From NCBI RefSeq assembly GCF_905475465.1, contig NC_062242.1, forward strand, positions 9,761,501 through 9,825,500: 64,000 nt of DNA. The letters are read 5' to 3'. The position numbers and the translations under genes are program-made. Positions 54,734 to 64,000 of the stretch are shown in pieces. The DNA comes from Pieris napi (lineage: Eukaryota > Arthropoda > Insecta > Lepidoptera > Pieridae). Under the pieces are notes generated by a model that saw nothing but the letters and a program-made list of their open reading frames with translations, was not told the DNA's origin and searched no databases. Positions within the stretch are counted from its first letter, which is position 1; every line of letters starts with the position of its first letter.

Positions 54734-56114
54734 ATGTTCGGATTTCGGAACGAATACAACCAAAATCCTTTCGAGCTGTACAGTGAGAATGAATTTAAAA
54801 GAAGGTACCGTTTTTTTAAACACACGGTACTAAATGTGATCCTGCCACTGATAATTACAAACTTACAACCTTTTAATAACAGAGGATTGCCAATTCTACC
54901 GCAATTGCAAATACTTATTGCATTAAGGTTTTATGCAACTGGATGTTTTCAGGTAATATTGTGGTCATAAATATGTATTGTTTTTCGATTTGATATAGAC
55001 AGTACTTTCAGATTGTCAGTCCAGTGGGCCAGAATGCGTCCCATGCTATTTTTGCTTGTTCTAGGTCACTATCGGACAAATTGTTATTGCCAGTTCACCT
55101 TACAGACAGCTATATTGGTATCCTTTGTTTTCTGACGGATCACCTCATTTCTAATTTGATCCTTCAGAGAAATACCAAGCATAGCTCTCCCCATTGCTCA
55201 CTTAACCAGTGTCAGTGATGTTTCTTCACCATGCATCATCATTGGCAGGACACACTGGTTGAAGACATTTGTCTTCTGACTTTCAGAAGCATAACATATA
55301 TGTAACTAATAATTATTCCTTGAAATTACAGATGGTGTGTGGTGATTTGAACAGCATAAGCCAATCTTCAGTGTGCTTAATTGTAAATAAAGTTTCCGCA
55401 GAGTTGAGTAAATTACTTCCTAGATTTGTGAATTTTCCAAGAAATATGACCACAGTCAAAAGGAAGTTTGAAGAATTAGGAAAATCTAATACGCACCATG
55501 GCCTAAATAATATAATCGGAGCTATTGACTGTACCCACATTAAAATTAATAGACCCAGAGGTATCACCCACTCTGAAGCATACAGGAATAGAAAAGGGTA
55601 TTTTTCTGTAAATGTGCAAGCTATAATAGGGCCTGATCTCGAAATATTTGATATAGTGACTAGGTGGCCTGGAAGTTCACACGACAGCAGGATATTTAGA
55701 AACAGCCAGGCGTATGCAAGACTGGTAAATGGTGAACTAGAAGGAGTTTTAGTAGGTGACAGCGGCTATCCAGCACTGAACTTCATGTTAACACCACTTT
55801 TGAATCCACAAACAAGAGCTGACAATAATTATAATTATTCTCAATTGAGAACTAGGAATATTGTTGAAAGGTTTTTCGGAGTGTGGAAAAAGAAATTTCC
55901 ATGTTTGCAGAGAGGACTACGATCAAAATTGACAAATACCAGCAACATAATTATAGCTTGTGCTGTATTACATAATATAGGTATACAGAGAGGGGATGTT
56001 TATGACGATGGTGATCTTACTGATCAAACACCAGAAGTCGAACAACACAGAAACAATGAAAGATCTACTACAGGTCTAGCATTCCGGCAATCTGTGATTG
56101 CACAATTTAACTAG
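54734..56114 (+). CDS. Harbinger transposase (HARBI1-type), probable 5' frame break
   Basis: Exon 1 54734-54952 and exon 2 55332-56114 (donor GTAATA, acceptor TTACAG, phase 0), about 333 residues. Catalytic acids: AIDCTHIKI, GDSGYPA and NIVERFFGVWK. ISQSSVCLIVNKVS after the junction is the expected helix-turn-helix region, which supports the splice. An ATG at 54643 starts a frame with the typical Harbinger N-terminal segment (NIETLGTAADMNPRMPKLY). That frame is offset by one base from the rest, and the sequence switches frame near 54735-54765. The element may therefore be defective, or start at 54734. It moves DNA by cut-and-paste with the SANT partner. Confidence 0.85.
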
Positions 56115-56162
56115 GTTGGTTTGGTAATAAAGAAAATTAAAACAAAAATTGTTTCATTTTAA

Positions 56163-57381
56163 TCATTTATTTTCAGATTCTTTTTTAAACTGTAAAATTT
56201 CTAGTTCTAATTTATATTTATGTCGAAGAAATTCGATTTCTAACTGATTTTTTAGTTTCATGTGTTCCACTTCTATCTCAACTTTTTTTTTGTTGTTGTC
56301 TAACTCTTGCCACAGCAATTTTTTTTTAATATCCTCAAATGAAGTTTTATTTTTTCTGATCGCTGATGGTGTAGCTGATAGCTGAGAGGGTTCACTTTTA
56401 GTGGTGACCTCAACACTGGTTTCCGTTAACCCAGCTTCATCAGTCCAGTCCTGGCTTGTTCCCGGCTGAATTACAGATTCAAGTGTGGCCTCTATACTGG
56501 ACACTCTTGCCCTCTTTGGTCTCCAGCTTTCACCGTCGTTGTCATAACCAGTACCAGCTATAAAAGTAAACAGTCAAATAAGTTATCATATAGGTATGTC
56601 TTTTATTGGTTAGAATAAGATAACATGCAGGTCAACTAATATACCTGTCCAGAAGTCTGGTAGGGGTGAGAACAGAGTGTTGTCACATACTTTGGGAGAG
56701 GCCTATGTTTAGCAGTGGATGTGAGTTGGTTGAAAATGATGAGGAATTATATCTTTGGGAAATGATCTTACCTTCTACTGTAGTTAATGTGTCACAGTCT
56801 ATTGGCACATCTATTGATGGCATTATTTGTGGCATGACTGCAATCACTTGAGTGTCCATTGGCCCCATTTCAGGCGGTGCTGGTCCTCCTCCTGTCCTCT
56901 TCCTTTGGGCTTCAAGGGTTTTGGCATCCCTAGCTTTTGCCTTCATATTTTGCCACATCTTTTTTAATTGTTTAGAATCAGCCTAAAATCGAAAAAAAAT
57001 TGTACTGAAATATAAAAGTTCATATGACAAACATGAAAATTTTATCAAACCAAAATTTACCACCAAGGTTACATTAGCATTGCTTTGGCTTTGGCTCATT
57101 CTATCCTTGTACCTAACTATACTCTAGTTATATATCTATCTTTGTAATTATCGTACAGCATATTGATATTTATAGATAGTGTATGTTGGTGGATTACTTA
57201 CAGTATGTGACACGTTAGAGTTATTAAATTCTATTGCTAATTCTTCCCAAGCCTCGTGTTTCTTTTTTTGGGAAACGGCGTCCGTCTTCCTGTTCTCTAG
57301 AATGCCAATCTTTGACTGAACCAACTGTACAAGCAGTTGCCTCTCATATTCCGAGTAAGGCTTCTGTTTTTTTTTATCCAT
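56163..57381 (-). CDS. Harbinger Myb/SANT-like DNA-binding partner
   Basis: Three exons on the minus strand: 57202-57381, 56772-56982 and 56163-56557, phases 0 and 1, giving 261 residues. The N-terminal SANT-like domain carries YSEYERQLLVQLVQ and KTDAVSQKKKHEAWEELA, continuing over the splice into QLKKMWQNMKAKA. A RKRTGGGPAPP linker follows, typical of this protein family, then an acidic region and a C-terminal coiled coil (KKVEIEVEHMKLKNQLEIEF). In Harbinger elements the Myb-like protein imports the transposase and binds terminal repeats. It appears intact. Confidence 0.85.
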
Positions 57382-58073
57382 TTTTTGTGAGCGAGTCCGG
57401 TCCGAGTGAGAATAGCCGTGGTCAGTCGTTTAAGCAGGTACAAAATCCGTTGAGCAAGCAAGGTCGTCAGGTAATAAAAGGTAGAAGATTCAGGTAATCG
57501 AAAATAACGGTCAACGGATGTGAAGCGATTAGCGAGAGACGAAGTTGGTTTGCTTATATTATGTAGTTTGAATTTTGTTGTCAACATATGCCAGTGCTGC
57601 CAGATGACAGATACGATATCACACCAGTTATTTATAAGATCTCTCAAAAATGGGGTTGAACACTTATATAAATAATGTAAATAAACAACAATAGATACCA
57701 TAATAATGTGTAATTATTTTATTTCATGCATTTCATAGGTATTTATCAAGATCATTTAAAATTTCTTTGAATTCAAATTCTATTTTTCCCAAAGTCTATG
57801 GAACTCTGATACCAAATGGCAACACCGTTCATTAAAAACCGACAAAAATAAAAAGTCCAGTAAAAGATATGATGGTAGAGCAAATTTTAGGCCATTATTT
57901 TTGTTAGGCTTATAGTCAAAGTTTTTGGTAAGTCGTCGATTTCGTGGACTTGAGATTAAGCTAAGCCAACACTAGGGAGGGATTCGCAGTTTGCTCTATA
58001 AATACCGACTGTGTCTTAGCTCGATAGTTAAGTCAGAGTAAAGTCCAAGTGCGGACTATAGATCTCACCCTGA

Positions 58074-61000
58074 GACCCAAAGTCTTAAATCAAAATCGGT
58101 CTTGGCATAATCATGGCACCCACCATTCCACTGTATCCACTGTATCTAGAGCCAAGTCCTATGCACAAGTTGCATCCTCCGTATCCCCTCGCAAAAAGGG
58201 AACCACTGAATCGTTTATTAATAATAAACCCACTGTATCCTCTGTATCCCCTCGCAAAAAGGGAACCACTGAATCGTTTATTAATAATAAACCCACTGTA
58301 TCCTCTGTATCCCCTCGCAAAAAGGGAACCACTGAATCGTTTATAAATAATAAACCCGCTGTATCCTCTGTATCCTCCGTATCCTCTGCATCGAATTCCT
58401 CCACCGTGTTTAATGAATCTCGAACTTGTAAAGGTTCTACTACGAAGCAAAAAATAAACAATCCTTTTGTGTCCTCCGCGTCCAGCCTACTTACTAAGCA
58501 TGTTACATTTGACACTAATGTTTCGAAACCTACTAAATCTTCATGTTCAAAATCTGTTAGCCAACTCCAAAATAAGAAACATACTCCGAGTCCTTGTCCC
58601 ACTCCAATAATACCTACAAAAGACGAGTCGTTTAGAACCGAAAGAAATTATCCAGTCTACGAAGTAACAACAAATTCACAGAAAAGATACTTACCTCATG
58701 TTAGTCTCAATACCCAAGTCAATCAACAACCGCTTATATTTCTTGTCGATACAGGTTCCTGCGTAAGTTTGATAAAGAAAACCTCGATCACGTCCATGCC
58801 AAATCTCGTAAATGATATAATACAACTCAAGGGGATAAATTCCAACAACGAAACCGTACCTACTTTAGGTCATTTTCAACTTCAATTATTTGTAGGCATT
58901 GACACAGATCTCGCTTATCGATTCCACGTTGTAGAGAAAATAGATTTAGGTTATGACGGGATAATAGGTACCGATTTTCTCAATGATTTAGATGGCATTA
59001 TAGATTACAATTCCGATGTCCTAAAGATCCGGAACTTTACTATCAAAATTGATTATAGTCGCCCTGTGTATAAGATATTTCCCCGTAGTGAGACGATAAT
59101 CGAATGCACTGTCTCCAACCCAGAACAGAAAGTTGGATTAATCTTAGATCAACACCTTTCAGACTCTCTCTTAATAGCCAATTGCATAGTTTCTGTAAAG
59201 AATAATAATCGAGTGAATATATCCGTAGTAAATACATCGGAGGAACTAATAACCTTAGATTCTGATATTAAAGTTAGAATACAACCCCTCCACGTTAATT
59301 CCTTCCAAGTAGACCCCGATATCACCTCTGCTAAATCGACAATTTCTCGTAGGGAAGAAGTACTAAATCTATTAAGAACTGATCACTTAAATGATGAAGA
59401 GAAAAACTCCTTAACCGATATTTGTTCGCAATATTTTGACATTTTTTATTTACCAGGCGACAAATTGACTACTACTGACCTTCTTAAACACGAAATAAAT
59501 ACACATCCCGCTGAGCCAATTAATGTGAAATCTTACCGTTTCCCGGAGATTCATAAAAAAGAAGTAGACAAACAGATTTCTAAAATGCTCTCACAAGATA
59601 TCATTAAACCTTCAACTTCACCCTGGTCATTTCCAATTTGGATTGTACCTAAGAAATTAGACTCTTCAGGGGAGACCAAATGGCGCATCGTGATAGACTA
59701 TCGAAGACTCAATGACATAACCGTAGGTGAAAGTTACCCAATTCCACAGATTAACGAGATTTTAGACCAACTAGGACAGAGTAAATATTTCACTACACTT
59801 GATCTTTGTTCTGGTTTTCACCAGATATCCATTTCAGGAAAAGATACCCCTAAAACAGCTTTCACTGTCCCTCAAGGACATTTCGAATTTAAACGTATGC
59901 CATTTGGGCTAAAGAATGCCCCTGCAACCTTCCAACGGCTTATGAATACTGCGCTAGCAGGATTACAGGGTATACATTGTTACGTCTACTTAGACGATAT
60001 AGTCATCTATTCCCATGACCTAAATTCCCATTGTGACAAGCTTTGTAAGATTTTTAGTAAATTACGTCAACATAATTTAAAGTTACAACCAGACAAGTGC
60101 GAATTTCTACGTAGAGAGGTCGGATATTTGGGCCATGTAATCAGCGAAAACGGGGTTAGTCCTAACCCTGAAAAGGTTAAAGCCGTTTCCAAATTCCCAG
60201 TACCAAAGTGTCCTAAAGATGTGAAGTCATTTCTAGGACTTGTGTCATATTATCGCCGATTTATCCCAGACTTCTCAAAAACTGCTAAACCGTTAACCAC
60301 TCTGCTTAAAAAAGATGTTTTGTTCAATTGGTCAATAGAACAACAAGCAGCCTTTGATGATTTAAAAAATAAACTAATTTCCGCTCCTATCCTCATTTAC
60401 CCAGATTTCATGAATCCTTTTGTGCTAACATGTGACGCGTCCAATTATGCTATATCTGCGATACTATCCCAGGGCGAGATAGGTAAAGATCAACCCATTG
60501 CCTTTTCTTCAAGAACACTGAACAAAGCAGAAGTTAATTACTCGACAACAGAAAAGGAATGTCTCGCTATCGTGTTTGGAACAAAGACTTTTAGACCATA
60601 TCTTTACGGACACAAATTTACCATCGTCACTGACCATAGGCCCCTAAAATGGCTTTTTAACTGCAAAGACCCTGGCTCCCGGTTAGTTAGGTGGCGGCTA
60701 AAGTTAGAGGAATTTGATTATAAAATTGAGTATAAAAAGGGTAAGATAAATAGCAATGCCGACGCACTCTCTCGTTTCCCGGTAAATCCGATACAAAATC
60801 CTTTTGATGATCCCATTCCTTCTACTTCCAGGCAAAGTCAGCCTTTCAGTCCAATAACCCTTGAAGATCTCGGTGAAATACCACTAATCCCTATTGACTC
60901 TGACAGCTTACCATCCGTAGATCTCCTTGATAATGAGGACCTTTTAACAGACCTCTTGAACCCCGAGGATAAAAAACATTCACCTCGAATTAATGATCCT

Positions 61001-62650
61001 TTAAATCCACAAATTACTCAGAATCCCGAAGAAATTGCAAATCCATCCTTACCAATTCCTGCGTCACCCGTTCCCACTAATGAGAGTTATTCTAGCTTTC
61101 TGAAAGCAATATCTAATAAATCCTTTAATAGTAATGCTAGAATACAGGAATACAATGACAATATCCTCAAAACTAGTAGTAAATATATATTTATACCCAC
61201 CTCAATAGACCTCGACGAATCAAATCCATACGTAGAACAAATCTTAAGTGAAATTCAAGATCCATCTGAAATCTTACAAAAAGAAAGAACACTGTACACT
61301 TGTCTTTCCTTTGAACTTAACGGGAAATATATCTACTTCCTTTTCACCAAAGTCTATCATTTCGATAGCTGTACTTACGAAGAAATTTTCAAAAGCCTTC
61401 TTTATACTAAGTCTATACTACCCCTTTCAACCACATCTTCCACAGAACACGAAACTCAAGTAGCCTATACTGACTTTCGTAATAGCTTCGATAAACACAC
61501 CTGGTCCAGAATTTACAATATGTTCTCTTATATTTTCACAAATACCAACATAGAAATTAAGATATACCACGACCGCCTCATATATCCTTCACTTTCAGAA
61601 ATACGTAAAATATTACATGACAACCATGATATACCTATAGCAGGTCATCTCGGAACCGCACGTATGCTAAATAGAATAAAAGAAAAATACTATTGGAAAA
61701 ACATGCGTTCAGATGTGGAAACCTATATAAAGAATTGTTCAATGTGCCAAAGTAATAAAGCCCTTAGACAGACGAATCGCGCACCCATGCAAATAACGAC
61801 TACCTCTACAAAACCTTTTGAGCGTATTGGTATGGATCTAGTCGGTCCTCTGCCCGAGGCAGGTCTTCAATCTCTTAAATACATCCTAACCATGCAAGAC
61901 GACCTTACTAAATTCTCCTTTGCGTATCCCATTGCCAACGCCACTTCCGAAGACACATTCGAATGCCTTGTTCATTTTATATCACTATTTGGAATACCTA
62001 GGATGATTTTGACAGACCAAGGCACCAACTTCACTGCAGAATTATTTAAGAAAACATGCGAATTCCTTAAAATAAAACAAATTTGGTCCTCACCTTATCA
62101 CCCACAGACTCAAGGTGCTCTAGAAAGAAGCCATTCGACGCTCAAAGAGTATTTGAAATCCTATGTTAACGAGAATCACACAAATTGGCATAAATATGTT
62201 TTTACTGCAATGTTATCGTATAACACGTCTGTCCACGCATCCACAAACTTTACTCCCTATGAACTCCTCTTCGGTCATAAGGCATATATTCCTGATTCCG
62301 TCTACGAACAACCACCTGATGTAACTTATCCTGAATATATAAAATTCCTTCATCATAGACTTAAATTATCCAGGGAAAAAGCAACCGAAAATATTATTAG
62401 ATCTAAGGAAAGGTCTAAAAACTATTACGATAATCATTCACGGCCAGTTAGATATCAAGTAGGCGATTATGTTTACCTTAAGAACCACGTGCGACTACGA
62501 AAGGCTTTGTCACCCATATGGAAGGGACCGTATAAGGTAGTAAAAATTAATGGACGAAATAGCCTTACCTTACTTATAAACCGACGCCATGTTACTCATC
62601 ACTATGATGAGGTTAAGCTCGCACCTAGGCCCAGTTCGCCAGATCAGTAA
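58074..62650 (+). CDS. pol: Gypsy pol polyprotein, intact downstream of the insertion
   Basis: The open frame actually begins inside the Harbinger terminal repeat (58049); gypsy-derived sequence starts at 58074. Order: a Ser/Pro-rich repeated N-terminal region, aspartic protease (LVDTGSCVSL, near residue 234 of the frame), reverse transcriptase (YLDDIVIYS near 647), RNase H (TCDASNYA near 794), a linker, integrase HHCC (about 1190-1235), then the D, D, E acids at GMDLVGPLP, LTDQGTNF and GALERSH, and a GPY/F module (WKGPYKVVKI near 1491). All catalytic residues are present. Before insertion, the pol frame would continue left across the gag stop in the -1 frame relative to the gag tail, matching the group's gag-pol frameshift. 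The insertion cuts it off from gag, so expression as Gag-Pol is lost. Confidence 0.92.
58181..58369 (+). repeat. Three tandem 63-bp repeats coding in pol
   Basis: Units start at 58181, 58244 and 58307 and encode SVSPRKKGTTESFINNKP three times, with two or three base differences. In frame, so the protein gains 21-residue units. They lie upstream of the protease. Confidence 0.9.
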
Positions 62651-62743
62651 ATACTAAAGTAATAACTATTTATTAGGTCCTTAAATTGTAAGCCCCTAGT
62701 GCTAATAAGCTTCGATAAGTTAGTCTAATATTTTCTATTCCTC

Positions 62744-62750
62744 TTTCAGC
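62744..62750 (+). promoter_or_regulatory. Env splice acceptor
   Basis: Pyrimidine-rich TTCTATTCCTCTTTCAG directly before the env start. It pairs with the leader donor at 52851 for a subgenomic env RNA. Confidence 0.6.
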
Positions 62751-62759
62751 AATTCCTCC

Positions 62760-64000
62760 ATGGCCCAACAATTCATCGAACAGATGATTAATAGCCCCGG
62801 AATTTACTTCGATCCCGTGGGCTCCCTGAATCAAATTGATAGTTATTTAAGCGTCGTAGTCCCTATAGATATCTCATATATAAAACCTCACTTAATAAAT
62901 TTACAACGTAGTATAAGTTATTCTAAATTAATTTGCGAAGAGAGTTTAGTGTTTAATTCTTTAGAATGTAAAAATTTATTTCAACCTATATTAATTCAAT
63001 ATGAAGATATGACTCGCTATAGTGAAGCCATACCAAATCTTGCCTCACATCACTCAGCAAAAAGGAGCGCTTTACTAGGTGTTATAGGTACTATCTCTAA
63101 GAAATTATTTGGCACCATGGACGAAGAAGATGCTATACGCTATGATAGCGCAGTTAGGGAAATTCAATCAGACGAAAAGAAAATAGCGTCTTTTGTAAAG
63201 GAAAATATTATAGTTACGACATCAGCCTTAAAGACATTCAATAAATCGATTAGTATCGTAGAATCAAATCAACATGAAATTTCAGTCGCACTAAGTGCTC
63301 TCCGCACGGCCGTTGAAAATATTACGATTGAATCCCGTGAATTAAAAATTCAATCTCGTGTCCTAGAACTCGTATCAATGATAGGAAATAACCTCTTGAC
63401 TATATCTTTCAAAATACAAGATCTGGTGGAATCAATTATGTTCAGTAAGTCCAACGCGCTACATCCCGGAATACTAACTCCTAAAGAACTCTATACAGAG
63501 TTGATTAATAATTACCGTTTTATTCCACCAACTAAAAAATTTCCAACACTTCTAAGTCTTGAAAATATTCATATTATCTTAAATATCTCTACTATATCGG
63601 GATACATGACAAAGAACGAGTTAGTTTTCGTCCTTCATATTCCATTACTAAGCCCCATCGATTTCCTATTGTATCATAACTTACCATATCCAACGCCACA
63701 TAATGTGGAAAACCCTACCTCTTATTCTACTATTATACCATCCTCTAAGTACATTGGCCTGAGTAACGACAAATCTCTTTATTGTAAAGTAGATGAACTC
63801 CAAAATTGTAAAGTAATTAATAGAGATACTTACATCTGCGATGACGTCATATCACGCTCTACTTTCACAACTCCTATCTGTGAAACAGACATAATTACTA
63901 AGGCACTTACCTATATTCCTGAAACGTGTAAGACGAAATTCTTCCATGGCCATTTTGAAATTTGGCAGCCTTTACAACAAAATAGATGGTTATTTATATT
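62760..64000 (+). CDS. env: Env-like fusion glycoprotein, 5' part (runs off window)
   Basis: Open frame of about 413 codons from ATG 62760 to the window end, with no stop or frameshift. A dibasic Lys-Arg pair (codons 101-102, about 63060-63065) is followed by a short nonpolar, glycine-containing segment (SALLGVIGTI), as at the furin cleavage/fusion peptide of insect errantivirus and baculovirus F-type envelope proteins. Heptad-like helical sequence follows, then a Cys-containing ectodomain. The transmembrane anchor would lie beyond the window. No signal peptide follows the ATG itself, which suggests it comes from the leader exon. Membrane fusion is the family role; activity of this copy is unknown. 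Confidence 0.78.
   Translation, partial: MAQQFIEQMINSPGIYFDPVGSLNQIDSYLSVVVPIDISYIKPHLINLQRSISYSKLICEESLVFNSLECKNLFQPILIQYEDMTRYSEAIPNLASHHSAKRSALLGVIGTISKKLFGTMDEEDAIRYDSAVREIQSDEKKIASFVKENIIVTTSALKTFNKSISIVESNQHEISVALSALRTAVENITIESRELKIQSRVLELVSMIGNNLLTISFKIQDLVESIMFSKSNALHPGILTPKELYTELINNYRFIPPTKKFPTLLSLENIHIILNISTISGYMTKNELVFVLHIPLLSPIDFLLYHNLPYPTPHNVENPTSYSTIIPSSKYIGLSNDKSLYCKVDELQNCKVINRDTYICDDVISRSTFTTPICETDIITKALTYIPETCKTKFFHGHFEIWQPLQQNRWLFI

Larger units (their letters stand above)
54032..58070. mobile_element. PIF/Harbinger transposon nested in the gypsy element
   Basis: 4039 bp with terminal inverted repeats of about 40 bp: GGGTGAGATCTATAGTCCGC then ACTTGGACTTTGCTCAGACT, and the complement at 58030-58070 with few mismatches. 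Subterminal direct words AGATTAAGCTAAGCC occur at about 54150 and 57955. It encodes two convergent genes, a transposase on + and a SANT-type protein on -, the standard Harbinger pair. Removing it together with one TGA joins the gypsy sequence on both sides. Confidence 0.92.
52326..64000 (+). mobile_element. Errantivirus-type gypsy element (5' LTR to env), truncated by the window edge
   Basis: Order: putative 5' LTR, leader, gag (53076), pol (58074-62650) and env (62760 onward). A 4-kb Harbinger element is inserted between gag and pol. The presence of an env-like third ORF with a dibasic cleavage site, placed after a splice acceptor, defines the errantivirus group of insect gypsy elements. The 3' LTR lies outside, so age and target site cannot be judged. 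It sits in the presumed second intron of the kinase gene. Confidence 0.88.

Noticed and set aside
58085..58602. Repetitive minus-strand ORFs (GYSGFIINKRFSGSLF-type)
   Set aside because: Antisense readings of the 63-bp tandem repeats in pol.

Overview
The window is AT-rich nuclear DNA of an insect, most likely a moth or butterfly. The evidence is the intron/exon gene structures with insect-like products (CRIPT, Golgi pH regulator, a ZAD-C2H2 zinc-finger protein, an FGGY sugar/glycerol kinase), long introns, and a dense load of non-LTR retrotransposons, a tRNA-derived SINE family, copia, an env-bearing gypsy-type element and many foldback MITEs. No bacterial, CRISPR or rRNA features are present.

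Layout. 1-8.7 kb is gene-poor, holding decayed LINE and SINE pieces. 8.75-12.55 kb is a nearly complete non-LTR retrotransposon whose long ORF is cut by one in-frame stop. 12.9-13.3 kb is CRIPT (two exons). 13.6-14.7 kb and 19.8-20.7 kb are two related, unrecognised genes (three exons each, all introns phase 0) encoding small secreted-looking basic proteins with the same six-cysteine C-terminal motif. Between them sits a young, intact copia element (14985-19509, 1 mismatch between its 159-bp LTRs, 5-bp target duplication). 22.7-31.5 kb (minus strand) is a nine-exon Golgi pH regulator gene whose introns carry a foldback MITE, a pogo-like MITE and an intact Tc1/mariner-type DD82E transposase gene in antisense. 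32.6-34.1 kb (minus) is a two-exon ZAD plus nine-finger protein. At 38.6 kb a GC-richer, promoter-like patch precedes a 10-nt coding first exon that joins in frame to an exon at 51355-51437; together they give the N-terminus of a glycerol-kinase-like protein. Its first intron is 12.7 kb and the second runs off the window. The first intron holds SINE, MITE and satellite structures and a small antisense two-exon membrane-protein gene (48595-48885).

The right end (about 52.3-64.0 kb) is a nested transposon: an errantivirus-type LTR element with gag, pol and env, split exactly at its gag/pol junction by a 4.04-kb PIF/Harbinger element. That insert has a 3-bp TGA target duplication and encodes a HARBI1-type transposase on + and a Myb/SANT-type protein on -. 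A leader exon with a good splice donor encodes a hydrophobic signal-peptide-like stretch that is in frame with env across a plausible acceptor.

Most novel-looking items: the two-gene secreted six-cysteine family, the leader-exon/env splice arrangement, and a foldback MITE whose nested Harbinger-type insertion can be read against an empty sister copy in the same window. Exon coordinates were derived by hand from splice consensus, reading frame and remembered family conservation; no alignment or expression data were available.
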